Assembly: GCA_963755705.1 (NCBI GenBank)
Contig: CAVWKW010000001.1
Location: 1,054,001-1,118,000 of the forward strand
Direction: 5' to 3'
Length of the DNA: 64,000 bases
Source of the DNA: JBARDN01 sp963755705
GTDB taxonomy: Bacteria; Desulfobacterota; Binatia; Binatales; Binataceae
The notes under the pieces are model-generated. The model searched no databases and was not told the origin of the DNA. It was given only the letters and a program-made list of their open reading frames with translations. Shown here piece by piece: positions 43,875-52,675 of this stretch (position 1 is the first letter of the stretch; every line of letters starts with the position of its first letter). Made by a program: the position numbers and the translations under genes.

Positions 43875-46532
43875 ATGGAAACCCAGACCGATATCGACCC
43901 CGAGGAAACCGCTGAATGGCTCGACGCGCTCGATGCGGTGATCGACGCCGAAGGCGTGGACCGGGGCCATTTTCTGCTCGAAAATCTGATCACCAAAGCG
44001 CGCTCGAAGGGCGCGTTTCTTCCTTACAACGCCAATACGCCGTATGTGAACACGATCCCGGTTGATCTCGAACCGCAATCGCCGGGTAATCGCGAGATCG
44101 AGCGCCGCATCAGGTCGATCATCCGCTGGAACGCGGTCGCGATCATCCTGCGCGCCAACGCGGTGACCTCGGAACTGGGAGGCCATATCGCGAGCTTTCA
44201 ATCCGCGGCGACGCTCTACGATATCGGCTTCAGCCACTTCTGGCGTGCGCCGTCGGAGCATCACGGCGGCGACCTGATCTATATCCAGGGGCACTCGTCG
44301 CCGGGCATATATTCGCGGGCGTTTCTCGAAGGACGGCTCACCGAGCAGGATCTATTAAAATTCCGCCGCGAGGCCGACGGCCACGGCCTTTCGTCCTATC
44401 CGCACCCGTGGCTGATGCCGGAGTTCTGGCAGTTCCCCACCGTCTCGATGGGTCTCGGTCCGCTGATGGCGATTTACCAGGCGCGCTTCATGAAGTACTT
44501 GCAAGGCCGCGGCCTGGCCGACATGAACGACCGCAAGGTGTGGGCCTTTATGGGCGACGGCGAGATGGACGAGCCCGAATCGCTCGGCGCGATTTCGCTC
44601 GCCGCGCGCGAGAAGCTCGACAATCTGATCTTTGTGATCAACTGCAATCTCCAGCGCCTCGACGGTCCGGTGCGCGGCAACGGCAAGATCATCCAGGAGC
44701 TCGAGGCCGATTTCCGCGGCGCCGGATGGAACGTGATCAAGGTAATCTGGGGCAGCAACTGGGACGCGTTGCTCGCCCGCGACAAGACCGGTCTGCTCCA
44801 CAAGCGGATGGAGGAATGCGTCGACGGCGAGTACCAGGCGTTCAAGGCCAAGGACGGCGGTTACGTTCGCCGCGAGTTCTTCGGAAAGTATCCGGAGCTG
44901 CTCCAGATGGTCTCCGGCATGACCGACGACGAGGTTTGGGAGCTGCGCCGCGGCGGCCACGACCCGGTCAAGATTTATGCCGCCTACGCGGCCGCGGTCG
45001 CGCATCAGGGGCAGCCGACCGTTATCCTGGCCAAGACCGTCAAGGGCTACGGGATGGGCGCGTCGGGCGAGGGGATGAATATTGCTCATCAGGCGAAACA
45101 CATGACGCTGCCGGCGCTGAAGAGATTTCGCGACCGTTACAAGATTCCGGTGCCGGACGAGCAGATCGCGGATGCGCCGTTTTTCCGGCCGCCCGAAGAC
45201 AGTGAAGAAATCCAGTACCTAAAAAAACAGCGCGAGAAGCTCGGCGGCCTGATTCCACAACGCCGGCGCAAATCCGCCGCGCTCGAGATTCCGCCGCTCA
45301 CCGCTTTCGAAGCGCAGCTCAAAAGCACTGACGACCGCGAAATCTCGACCACGATGGCGTTCGTGCGGATTCTCGCTACCCTGCTGCGCGACAAGAACGT
45401 CGGCCAGCGCGTAGTGCCGATCGTTCCCGACGAATCGCGCACCTTCGGGATGGAAGGGATGTTCCGGCAGCTCGGAATCTTTTCCCAGGTCGGCCAGCTC
45501 TACAAACCTGAAGACGCGGGCCAGTTGATGTTCTATCGCGAGCATCAGCAGGGCCAGATTCTGCAGGAGGGTATCTGCGAGCCAGGTGCGATGTCTTCGT
45601 GGATCGCGGCGGCGACTTCCTACTCGACCCACAACCTGCCGATGATCCCGTTCTACATTTTCTATTCGATGTTCGGGTTTCAGCGCGTCGGCGATCTCGC
45701 CTGGGCCGCCGGCGACAGCCGCTCGCGCGGGTTCCTGCTCGGCGCGACCTCCGGCCGCACCACCCTCAACGGCGAGGGCCTGCAGCACGCCGACGGGCAC
45801 AGCCACGTTGTCGCCTCGACGATTCCGAACTGCGTCGCCTACGACCCGACCTTCTCTTATGAGCTCGCCGTGATCATCCAGGATGGACTGCGCCGGATGC
45901 TCCACGATCAGGAGGACGTTTTTTACTACATCACCCTGATGAACGAGAACTACGTGCATCCGGCGATGCCCGAGGGCGCGCGCGAAGGAATTCTCAAGGG
46001 GATGTACCTGCTGCGCGACGGCGGCAACGGCAAAGCGCCGCGCGTGCAGCTCATGGGTTCCGGAACCATCCTGCGCGAGGTCATCGCGGGCGCCGATCTC
46101 TTGCGCGACGACTTCGGAATAGCCGCCGACGTGTGGAGCGTGCCGAGCTTCACCGAGCTGCGGCGCGAAGGCTTGGCGGCCGAGCGCTGGAATCTGCTGC
46201 ATCCGACCACCACGCAACGCAAAAGCTACGTCGAGACCTGCCTCGCCGAGCGGCAAGGGCCGGTGGTCGCAGCCAGCGACTATATCAGGACCTTTGCCGA
46301 CGAGATTCGTCCCTTCGTCGGCCGACGCTACCGCGTGCTTGGGACCGACGGCTTCGGCCGCAGCGACTATCGCAAGCAGTTGCGGAGATTCTTCGAGGTC
46401 GATCGCCACTACGTCGCGCTCGCCGCACTAAAGAGCCTCGCCGACGAGGAGCAGATTCCCGCCGCGCGGGTCGCGGACGCGATCAAGAAGTACGAGATCG
46501 ACCCCGAGAAGCCCAATCCGGTGACGGTGTAG
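43875..46532 (+). CDS. aceE: Pyruvate dehydrogenase E1 component, homodimeric type
   Basis: Start taken at ATG 43875, with AGGGGAG about 11 bp upstream; the open frame reaches 43812. The 885-residue length matches E. coli AceE. The thiamine diphosphate motif is FMGDGEMDEPES (GDG at 227-229) through INCNLQRLDGPVRGN. Other family segments are PYVNTIPVDLEPQSPG and HGGDLIYIQGHSSPG. It decarboxylates pyruvate and passes the acetyl group to E2. The gene is 8 bp upstream of aceF. No dihydrolipoamide dehydrogenase gene follows, so E3 must be elsewhere. Confidence 0.96.
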   Translation: METQTDIDPEETAEWLDALDAVIDAEGVDRGHFLLENLITKARSKGAFLPYNANTPYVNTIPVDLEPQSPGNREIERRIRSIIRWNAVAIILRANAVTSELGGHIASFQSAATLYDIGFSHFWRAPSEHHGGDLIYIQGHSSPGIYSRAFLEGRLTEQDLLKFRREADGHGLSSYPHPWLMPEFWQFPTVSMGLGPLMAIYQARFMKYLQGRGLADMNDRKVWAFMGDGEMDEPESLGAISLAAREKLDNLIFVINCNLQRLDGPVRGNGKIIQELEADFRGAGWNVIKVIWGSNWDALLARDKTGLLHKRMEECVDGEYQAFKAKDGGYVRREFFGKYPELLQMVSGMTDDEVWELRRGGHDPVKIYAAYAAAVAHQGQPTVILAKTVKGYGMGASGEGMNIAHQAKHMTLPALKRFRDRYKIPVPDEQIADAPFFRPPEDSEEIQYLKKQREKLGGLIPQRRRKSAALEIPPLTAFEAQLKSTDDREISTTMAFVRILATLLRDKNVGQRVVPIVPDESRTFGMEGMFRQLGIFSQVGQLYKPEDAGQLMFYREHQQGQILQEGICEPGAMSSWIAAATSYSTHNLPMIPFYIFYSMFGFQRVGDLAWAAGDSRSRGFLLGATSGRTTLNGEGLQHADGHSHVVASTIPNCVAYDPTFSYELAVIIQDGLRRMLHDQEDVFYYITLMNENYVHPAMPEGAREGILKGMYLLRDGGNGKAPRVQLMGSGTILREVIAGADLLRDDFGIAADVWSVPSFTELRREGLAAERWNLLHPTTTQRKSYVETCLAERQGPVVAASDYIRTFADEIRPFVGRRYRVLGTDGFGRSDYRKQLRRFFEVDRHYVALAALKSLADEEQIPAARVADAIKKYEIDPEKPNPVTV

Positions 46533-46540
46533 AGCGCGCG

Positions 46541-47902
46541 ATGGGAACGCTCGTTGATATCAAGCTTCCGGACATCGGAGATTTCACCGACGTCAACGTG
46601 ATCGAGGTGATGGTCAAGCCGGGCGACCGCGTCCGCGCCGAAGACTCGCTCATCACGATCGAATCCGACAAGGCCACGATGGAAGTGCCGTCGCCGCAAG
46701 CGGGCGTGGTCAAGGAGCTCAAGGTAAAACTCGGCGACAAAGTTTCAGAAGGGTCGCCGATCGTCGTGCTTGAAACCGAAGCGGCGCCCGCCGCCGATAC
46801 CGCTGCGAAGCCAGAGCCGAAGCGAGCTGAGACCGCCGCGGAGCCGCGCAAGGAGGCTGCTACCAAGCGCGAGAAACCTCCTGCAGCTGAAGCTCCTAAA
46901 CCTGCCGCCGACGCTCCTCCTGCGGCCGCTGAAACCGCGTCCGACGCGAAGGCGGCCGCGCCTTCCGAAGCTGCCGAACCGGGTGAGCATCCCGGCACCA
47001 AGCCCCACGCGAGCCCGTCGGTGCGAAAATTCGCGCGTCAGCTCGGAGCTGATTTGGCGCTCGTCACCGGCTCGGGAATGAAGGGGCGCATCTTCCGCGC
47101 CGACGTCGAAAAATTCGTGAAATCCGCGCTCACTCGCGCGGCCGGCGGTCGCGCCAGTGCCGGCGGCGCACTTGATTTGCTTCCATGGCCGAAAGTGGAC
47201 TTCGCGCGCTACGGCGCGACCGAGACGCGTGCGCTCTCGCGTATCCGCAAGGCGGCCAAGGCCAATCTCGCGCGTAATTGGGTGATGATCCCGCACGTCA
47301 CCCAGTTCGACGAGGCCGACGTAACCGAGCTCGAAGCGCTGCGCCGCGAAATCAACGAGACTCACGCCAAGGACGGAGTGCGGGTGACGATCCTCGCTTT
47401 TATCATCAAGGCGATGGTCGCGGCGCTAACCGAGTTTCCCGAGTTCAACTCCTCGCTCGACGGCGACAACCTGATCCTCAAGAAATATTTCAATATCGCG
47501 TTTGCCGCCGACACTTCCGAGGGCTTGGTCGTGCCCGTCCTGCGCGATGCGGATAAAAAGGGCGTGGTGCAAATCGCGCGAGAGACCGCGGACCTTGCCG
47601 CCGCCGCGCGCGGGGGCAAGCTCAAGCCGACGGACATCCAGGGCGGATGCATCACGATTTCGAGCCTCGGCGGAATCGGCGGCACCGCGTTCACCCCGAT
47701 AATCAATGCCCCGGAAGTCGCGATCCTGGGCGTCTCGAAGCAGGTGATGAAGCCCGTCTATCGCGACGGCGAGTTCGTCGCGCGGCTGATCCTGCCGCTG
47801 TCGCTCTCGTACGACCATCGCGTGATCGACGGCGCGATGGCGGCGCGGTTCATCACGTATCTCGGCTCGGTGCTGGCCGACATGCGCCGCGCGTTGCTGT
47901 AA
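46541..47902 (+). CDS. aceF: Pyruvate dehydrogenase E2, dihydrolipoamide acetyltransferase
   Basis: Start at ATG 46541 (453 residues). One lipoyl domain (residues about 1-80) carries the lipoylated lysine in ESDKATME (K44). An Ala/Pro/Lys-rich linker follows (about 85-150). The peripheral subunit-binding domain is SPSVRKFARQLGADLALV. The catalytic domain ends with YDHRVIDGA (H426, D430). A single lipoyl domain is fewer than the three of E. coli AceF. It transfers the acetyl group to CoA. The aceE stop is 8 bp upstream, giving a tight aceE-aceF operon. Confidence 0.95.
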   Translation: MGTLVDIKLPDIGDFTDVNVIEVMVKPGDRVRAEDSLITIESDKATMEVPSPQAGVVKELKVKLGDKVSEGSPIVVLETEAAPAADTAAKPEPKRAETAAEPRKEAATKREKPPAAEAPKPAADAPPAAAETASDAKAAAPSEAAEPGEHPGTKPHASPSVRKFARQLGADLALVTGSGMKGRIFRADVEKFVKSALTRAAGGRASAGGALDLLPWPKVDFARYGATETRALSRIRKAAKANLARNWVMIPHVTQFDEADVTELEALRREINETHAKDGVRVTILAFIIKAMVAALTEFPEFNSSLDGDNLILKKYFNIAFAADTSEGLVVPVLRDADKKGVVQIARETADLAAAARGGKLKPTDIQGGCITISSLGGIGGTAFTPIINAPEVAILGVSKQVMKPVYRDGEFVARLILPLSLSYDHRVIDGAMAARFITYLGSVLADMRRALL

Positions 47903-47929
47903 TCAGAATCGTCGCGGAAGAATTGAAGA

Positions 47930-47992
47930 TAAAAAAAGGGCCGGGTTACCGTTGGGGACCGTGGGTGGGGAGCCTACGGCAGTAACCCGGCC
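47930..47992 (-). terminator. Hairpin terminator reading on the minus strand
   Basis: Eleven-base arms GGCCGGGTTAC (47939-47949) and GTAACCCGGCC (47982-47992) enclose a 32-nt loop that itself holds an imperfect stem (CCGTGGG against CCTACGG). On the left is A7, so a minus-strand transcript ends in a hairpin and seven U. On the plus side no T-run follows. It is the 3-prime boundary of a candidate small RNA. Confidence 0.6.
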
Positions 47993-48104
47993 GTGCTTGG
48001 GGACAGGCGCTGTTGGTTCTCGGGGGAGGAGATTTGCAGCGCTGACAGACTAGAAAGCAAGAGCGATGCCGCGGAATAAGAGTAACGAATTCGTGGGCGG
48101 CCGA
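47931..48104 (-). ncRNA. Candidate small RNA with C-rich motif
   Basis: Between the two minus-strand terminators lies a stretch of about 170 nt with no gene on the minus strand. Its transcript would carry CTCCTCCCCC (plus strand near 48021-48031 reads GGGGGAGGAG), an anti-Shine-Dalgarno-type C-rich run, flanked by short CGCTG/CAGCG arms, and would end in the long hairpin at 47939-47992. The promoter is not clear: TTGATC at about 48101-48106 has only a weak -10. This is a hypothesis from layout only. Confidence 0.25.
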
Positions 48105-48398
48105 TCAAAAAAGTCTTCGCGAATTGCAATTCGCGAAGCCGTTGATTCGTCGATCAGCAACCTTTCTACCTGATTTTAAAGAGCTTTTGCACGATGCGAT
48201 TGCTACCTTGGATTAACCGGAAGATTCGCTTTTCGCACAGCCGTCCGACCGCGCAGCAGTTCGACGATGCGGCAGGATGTCTGCATATCAGGCGACGCGG
48301 TAGTCGGCGAAATTTTTCCGACAGATCCGCACGGACCTGATCATGATTTCGCGTTGCCCGTTGAGAGGTTTCGATCCGTGTGTTAATTCCTACCTCCA
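47993..48398. other. Non-coding region between aceF and the tRNA genes
   Basis: I see no supported protein gene here. A 35-codon frame at 48066-48173 lacks a nearby ribosome-binding site. Contents are the hairpin at 48115-48138, the candidate small RNA and presumably the tRNA promoter upstream of 48399. Confidence 0.45.
48104..48138 (-). terminator. Second minus-strand hairpin terminator
   Basis: Perfect 11-bp arms CTTCGCGAATT (48115-48125) and AATTCGCGAAG (48128-48138) with a GC loop. On the left the plus strand reads ATCAAAAAAGT, so a minus-strand RNA would end in a hairpin followed by six U. No minus-strand gene is evident upstream; a protein-binding palindrome is the alternative. Confidence 0.5.
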
Positions 48399-48472
48399 CG
48401 GGGCGTGGCGCAGCCTGGTAGCGCACCTGCCTTGGGAGCAGGGGGTCGGCCGTTCAAATCGGCTCGCCCCGA
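48399..48472 (+). tRNA. tRNA-Pro (TGG)
   Basis: Cloverleaf by eye: acceptor CGGGGCG with CGCCCCG, D-arm GCGC, anticodon arm CCTGC-CTTGGGA-GCAGG with anticodon TGG at 48433-48435, T-arm GGCCG-TTCAAAT-CGGCT and discriminator A. No CCA is encoded. Confidence 0.93.
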
Positions 48473-48478
48473 TTTTTA

Positions 48479-48555
48479 GCGCCAGTAGCTCAGGTGGAAA
48501 GAGCAGCGGCCTTCTAAGCCGCGGGTCAGGGGTTCGAATCCCTTCTGGCGCGCCA
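48479..48555 (+). tRNA. tRNA-Arg (TCT)
   Basis: Acceptor GCGCCAG pairs with CTGGCGC. The anticodon arm GCGGC-CTTCTAA-GCCGC gives anticodon TCT. The T-loop TTCGAAT is present, discriminator G, and CCA is encoded (48553-48555). Confidence 0.93.
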
Positions 48556-48608
48556 TGGAAATTTGCGGGCCTTGGGGCCCGGGCCGCGATTCGATCGGTT
48601 CAGGCAGT

Positions 48609-48685
48609 GGTGGGTGTAGCTCAGTTGGTAGAGCGCTGGATTGTGGCTCCAGTGGTCGAGGGTTCAAATCCCTTCACTCACCCCA
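48609..48685 (+). tRNA. tRNA-His (GTG)
   Basis: Acceptor GTGGGTG pairs with CACTCAC (one G-T pair). The extra G at -1 (48609) faces the C discriminator, as expected for histidine. The anticodon arm CTGGA-TTGTGGC-TCCAG gives GTG. CCA is encoded. Confidence 0.94.
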
Positions 48686-48715
48686 CATATCCTGCTACGA
48701 AAGCATCTCCTCGGT

Positions 48716-48791
<76 letters not shown>

Positions 48792-48811
48792 ATTTTCGTC
48801 GAGGACCTGCG

Positions 48812-48952
48812 ATGGGAATTACGTTCACGAAGGCGAAAATTTCGAACCCTCGCAAGGCGCGCGGGACGCGGTTGACCAATCTCTTATCGAGGGACGTTAA
48901 AAGATCCGACAACCGGAGTCGGAGTCGCGGTCGGAATTTGCGATGTCTTTAA
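48812..48952 (+). pseudogene. Possible remnant of a retropepsin-like aspartic protease
   Basis: A 46-codon frame from ATG 48812 with GAGG about 7 bp upstream begins MGITFTKAKISNPRK, which resembles the first strand of bacterial clan AA retropepsin-like proteins (a strand ending in a NP-basic turn before the L-V-D-S-G catalytic motif). The DSG motif itself is absent: the frame passes LTNLLSRDVKRS and ends. Its end overlaps the convergent SRPBCC gene. It may be a decayed gene or chance. Confidence 0.3.
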
Positions 48953-49639
48953 GCAGGTTGGCGTCGCGGACGGTGACGGAGATTTCGACCGTTGTTCAGC
49001 GACATTTTCAACCTCCAACTCTGCGCTTTCGAGCTCCCCGCTAAGCCGCCACGCCTGGTTCTTATCGGGAGCGAGCTTGTTCCACGCCTCTCGAGGATAG
49101 CATTTGACGTTGGTGTATTGGACCAAGGTTGCCGAGCCATTGTCGAGCGGCGATAGAACGTAGGTCGAGTCGGAATGCGGATTGTCGAGCGCCCACGGAG
49201 AAGTCGATCCGATATCATACTGGCGTATCGTATGCCGTACGCGGTCAAAATCGTACTCGACCCATCTCTTCGGCAATATCGTATCTTTGGTTATCGAGCC
49301 CATAGTCTCATACTGAAATTCCAGAATCTTCTCAGAAGGCCAGCCGATCGTCCATTTGTTTTCGGACAGTGATTGGCTGGTAATCGCAGACGGTAAGAAA
49401 ACCTGGCTTGGGTATGAGTAGCTGTATCTAAGGAGCCTTTCCGGACGCGTGAAAATATCGAACAGGTCGTCCAGGGGCACATCCATTTTCGCGCTCGCTT
49501 TAAAATGAATGCATCCATGATCATCAATAATGGTCTGCGCCTTCTGCAACGGAATCGGGCTCAGTCCTGAAGCTCGAGACACGAAGATCAAAACGAACGC
49601 CGCGGCGGCGAGAGGAAATAAGCGGCGCATGGCCGACAT
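48884..49639 (-). CDS. Exported SRPBCC/START-like domain protein
   Basis: 251 residues. An N-terminal signal-like segment (LFPLAAAAFVLIFVSRASG) is followed by a lipid-binding START/SRPBCC-type domain: IHFKASAKMDVPLDDLFDIFTRPERLLRYS, then a beta-rich middle (KWTIGWPSEKILEFQYET, HTIRQYDIGSTSP) and the WRLSGELESAELEVENV helix that closes such pockets. The last 35 residues are a low-complexity Pro/Thr/Ser tail. Probably periplasmic and binds a hydrophobic ligand. No ribosome-binding site is evident at ATG 49639; ATG 49630 is an alternative. Confidence 0.6.
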   Translation of the reverse strand: MSAMRRLFPLAAAAFVLIFVSRASGLSPIPLQKAQTIIDDHGCIHFKASAKMDVPLDDLFDIFTRPERLLRYSYSYPSQVFLPSAITSQSLSENKWTIGWPSEKILEFQYETMGSITKDTILPKRWVEYDFDRVRHTIRQYDIGSTSPWALDNPHSDSTYVLSPLDNGSATLVQYTNVKCYPREAWNKLAPDKNQAWRLSGELESAELEVENVAEQRSKSPSPSATPTCLKTSQIPTATPTPVVGSFNVPR

Positions 49640-49743
49640 GCTAGCGGCTGGAAGTGTGCAAAAGCTATCGCCGCCGGTCGCGACTCTGACACTTCGCTTG
49701 CATCTGGGCGCGAGCTACGCGACGCTTGGCGCGATTTGCCGCC

Positions 49744-51006
49744 ATGCATACCGCCGATACCGACATCGCTGCGCAATCCGCTGACGCCGCTGCGATCGAC
49801 GCGGCGCGCGATCTCGCGCGCTTCGATTCGGCGCGGTCGTGGCGGATGGTCGCGGTGGCGTTCGTCGCGATGTTCACCGTCTATGGAATCGCGTACAGCT
49901 TCGGCGCGTTCTTCAAGCCGATGGCGGCAGAGTTCGGCGCCGGACGCAGCAGCACCTCCGCGGTTTTCTCGCTGACCGTTTTCGTGTGGTGCGTGCTCGG
50001 ATGGCCCGCGGGCCACTTGAGCGATCGCTTCGGTCCGCGAGTCGTCGTCGGTGCGGGCGCGATCGTGATGGGCGGCGGACTCGTTTTGACCGCATTCATC
50101 GATCGGCTGTGGATCGGCTACCTAACTTACAGTCTCGGAGTAGGTATCGGAATAGCTACTGCGTATGTTCCGATGGTCGCGGTAGTCGGCGGATGGTTCC
50201 TGCGCCGGCGCAACTCCGCGCTGGGAATCGCGGTTGCGGGAATCGGATGCGGCACCGTCCTGGTCGCGCCTGCCTGCGCCGCGCTGATAGAGCGGCTCGG
50301 ATGGCGCGATACCGACCTGGTGCTCGGCGTCGTCGCGACGGTTTTGCTGCTCGGGTGCGCGGCGATCGCCGAGCGTCCTCCGGTGCACGTCACGCCCAGC
50401 GCGATCGACGTGCGCGCCGCCGTCCGCACGCCGGCGTTCGGGCTGTTGTACTTGAACTCGTTCCTCTCCTCGATGGCGCTATTCGTGCCGTTCGTTTATC
50501 TGCCGGCCTTCGCGCACGATCATGGCGCAAACGAGATCGCGAGCGCCGCGCTGATTAGTATCATCGGCGGCGCAAGCGTTATCGGTCGGCTCGGGCTTGG
50601 CGCGATCGCGGACCGGACCAGCACGATTCGCCTCTATCAGGCCTGCTATCTGCTGCTGGCCGCGAGCTTCGGGCTGTGGCTCTTCGGCAGTTCCTACGCG
50701 ACGATGGTGGTGTTTGCGATTGCGATGGGCACCGGCTACGGCGGATTCGTGGCGCTCTCGCCGGCGGTGCTGGCGGAACTGTTCGGCGTCGCGCGGCTGG
50801 GAACAGTGATGGGGATTCTCTATACCAGCGGCGGAGTGGGTGCGCTGCTGGGACCGCCGATCGCGGGGATGATAATTGACTATACGGGCAGCTACCGCGG
50901 AGCGATTGCATATTCGCTCGTCGGCGCGCTCGCGTCATTCGCGGTCCTTATTCCGTTGTCCCGCTACTCCGCTCGTCCGGCTGACATCCTGAGCGCCATC
51001 GAGTAG
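49744..51006 (+). CDS. MFS transporter, OFA/monocarboxylate-like
   Basis: Start at ATG 49744 (420 residues). About 12 hydrophobic helices can be counted, starting with WRMVAVAFVAMFTVYGIAYSFGAFF. The loop between helices 2 and 3 has the MFS motif GHLSDRFGPR, and a mid-protein GRLGLGAIADRT loop is the repeat of it. The N-terminal helices resemble the oxalate/formate and monocarboxylate transporter group. It probably carries an organic anion across the inner membrane. It is 9 bp upstream of the GNAT-like gene. Confidence 0.87.
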   Translation: MHTADTDIAAQSADAAAIDAARDLARFDSARSWRMVAVAFVAMFTVYGIAYSFGAFFKPMAAEFGAGRSSTSAVFSLTVFVWCVLGWPAGHLSDRFGPRVVVGAGAIVMGGGLVLTAFIDRLWIGYLTYSLGVGIGIATAYVPMVAVVGGWFLRRRNSALGIAVAGIGCGTVLVAPACAALIERLGWRDTDLVLGVVATVLLLGCAAIAERPPVHVTPSAIDVRAAVRTPAFGLLYLNSFLSSMALFVPFVYLPAFAHDHGANEIASAALISIIGGASVIGRLGLGAIADRTSTIRLYQACYLLLAASFGLWLFGSSYATMVVFAIAMGTGYGGFVALSPAVLAELFGVARLGTVMGILYTSGGVGALLGPPIAGMIIDYTGSYRGAIAYSLVGALASFAVLIPLSRYSARPADILSAIE

Positions 51007-51015
51007 AGTCGCTGG

Positions 51016-52074
51016 ATGGCAAAAGAATCAACTAACGGAACGGGTGCCGAAACGATGGCTGCCGATCCGCTCGAATCAACTTATACTGTGCGGCGGCTAA
51101 CGCCGGCCGACGCGCAGGAGATTCCGGCGCTCGCGACGCGGGTCAACGGACCGTCGTATATTCATGCCGAAGTATATCATCCGGATCGCCTGCTCGAACT
51201 CAACGCAAAAGGTGAGTTGGTATCGGTCGTCGCGCTTGATAAGGCGAACGAGGTCGTCGGGCATTGCGCGCTCGAGCGGCCGCATCTGACAGTGGTGGCT
51301 GAAACTGGAGAGGCGATGGTGTTGCCTGAGCATCGGCATCATCATCTGCTCGACCGGATGCATGGATACCTCGAAGGACTTGCCAGCGCACTCGGTGTGC
51401 TGGGACTTTCGAGCGACGCGGTAACGCATCACATCTATAGCCAGCGCACCTGCGAGCGGTTCAATTCGCATCCGACAGGGATTGTACTGGCGGCGCTGCC
51501 GCCGAGCGCGGACAACCTGCAGGGAGTATATCCGCAGCGACTGAGTTTTCTTGACTACTTCAAATACGTGAGCGCTCCGCCACCGGCGCAAGTGTTTTTG
51601 GCGGAGCATCACCAGGGAATCGCGGCGCGAGTTTTTGCGCTGCTCGGCCGCAAGATTTCCTTCGGCGAGCATCGAAGCCCTTCCGGCGCCGGTGCGATGG
51701 AGACCTCGTTCGAGGCCGACAAACAGCGCGCCAGGATTACCGTCGCGCGGCCGGGCGCCGACAGCGCAAATCAGATTTGCGCGGCCCGCGATCGATTTCT
51801 TAACCACGATGGCGCCGAAGAAGTCACGGTCGAGTTGCCATTGGAAGATCCGGCCGCGCCGCCGCTTGCCGCGGAACTCGAGCGCCACGGTTTTTTCTTT
51901 ACCGGACTTCGGATGCGCGATCCCGTCGAGGGCGACCTGATACGCTTTCAATATCTGAAGAGCCCGCTGGATTTCGCGCTGATAAAACTCGATGGAGTGT
52001 TCGCGATCGAGCTTCTGAAATATATCGACGACTCCCGCCGCCGCGTGATTACGGAGCATCTGTCGGCGCGCTAG
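51016..52074 (+). CDS. GNAT-like N-acetyltransferase, two-domain
   Basis: 352 residues. Residues about 25-150 look like a GNAT fold (YTVRRLTPADAQEIPALATRV, VVGHCALERPH, and the pyrophosphate-binding region EHRHHHLLDRMHGYLEGLA). The C-terminal half (about 190-350) is less recognisable but contains another alpha/beta unit that may be a second, degenerate GNAT domain. The substrate is unknown. It follows the MFS gene on the same strand and its end overlaps the convergent cytochrome b-like gene by 26 bp. Confidence 0.7.
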   Translation: MAKESTNGTGAETMAADPLESTYTVRRLTPADAQEIPALATRVNGPSYIHAEVYHPDRLLELNAKGELVSVVALDKANEVVGHCALERPHLTVVAETGEAMVLPEHRHHHLLDRMHGYLEGLASALGVLGLSSDAVTHHIYSQRTCERFNSHPTGIVLAALPPSADNLQGVYPQRLSFLDYFKYVSAPPPAQVFLAEHHQGIAARVFALLGRKISFGEHRSPSGAGAMETSFEADKQRARITVARPGADSANQICAARDRFLNHDGAEEVTVELPLEDPAAPPLAAELERHGFFFTGLRMRDPVEGDLIRFQYLKSPLDFALIKLDGVFAIELLKYIDDSRRRVITEHLSAR

Positions 52075-52675
52075 CCCGGCGAAGGATCCGGGCGAGGCGG
52101 AGTGCTGGTACGCCCAGTGGCATCAGCGCGAGATGCGCCAGCTTGCCAAAGGGTAGCCAGACCATTAGCAACTCAACGCTCAGCAGATGTGCAGTCAGCA
52201 GGGCGCGGTACGGTGCGAGCAGCGCGGCGCCGCCGACGTGCGGATAGGCGAGCATCCCGGTTGCTACCGCGGCGAAAACTACGATCCAACTGAAATAGTC
52301 ATCGAAGGGCGAGAAGACGCTCGGCTCGTGCGCGGAGATCCGGTAGGCAAGCACCGACAGCATCGCGGCGATCGTCACGACTCCTGCGAATAGGACGACC
52401 GCGATCGGCAAGCCGGGCCAACTGATTCCAGTGAGTTCGTGGACCAGCAGGATGTGCGGCGCGAAGCCGAGAGTCGCCACGATCAAACCCGCGTGCATCG
52501 CGTAGCTGTCGAGATGCCAGCGCTGCGCGGGGACATGAAAACCTTTTCGCGCCCAATAGAGATCGCGCTCGCCGCCGCGAATCAGAAAATTAGCGCCGCG
52601 CCAGAAAAATCCGAATACCATGATGACGAGCGCCCAGTGCAGTCCGGGGCCGCGCGCGAAATCAAGTACGGTCAT
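52049..52675 (-). CDS. NarI-like cytochrome b membrane subunit
   Basis: 208 residues with about five transmembrane helices (LHWALVIMVFGFFWRGANFLI, HAGLIVATLGFAPHILLVHEL, GLPIAVVLFAGVVTIAAML, FSWIVVFAAVATGML, LLTAHLLSVELLMVWLPFGKLAHL). Histidines sit in two helices (MHAGLI, TAHLLS), suitable for haem b, as in respiratory nitrate reductase gamma subunits and related quinol oxidising subunits. It overlaps the tetraheme cytochrome gene by 14 bp, so the two are coupled. Confidence 0.75.
   Translation of the reverse strand: MTVLDFARGPGLHWALVIMVFGFFWRGANFLIRGGERDLYWARKGFHVPAQRWHLDSYAMHAGLIVATLGFAPHILLVHELTGISWPGLPIAVVLFAGVVTIAAMLSVLAYRISAHEPSVFSPFDDYFSWIVVFAAVATGMLAYPHVGGAALLAPYRALLTAHLLSVELLMVWLPFGKLAHLALMPLGVPALRLARILRRASAPTDAP

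Noticed and set aside
45219..46409. 396-residue minus-strand frame inside aceE
   Set aside because: aceE is unmistakable on the plus strand; the opposite frame has only compositional features.
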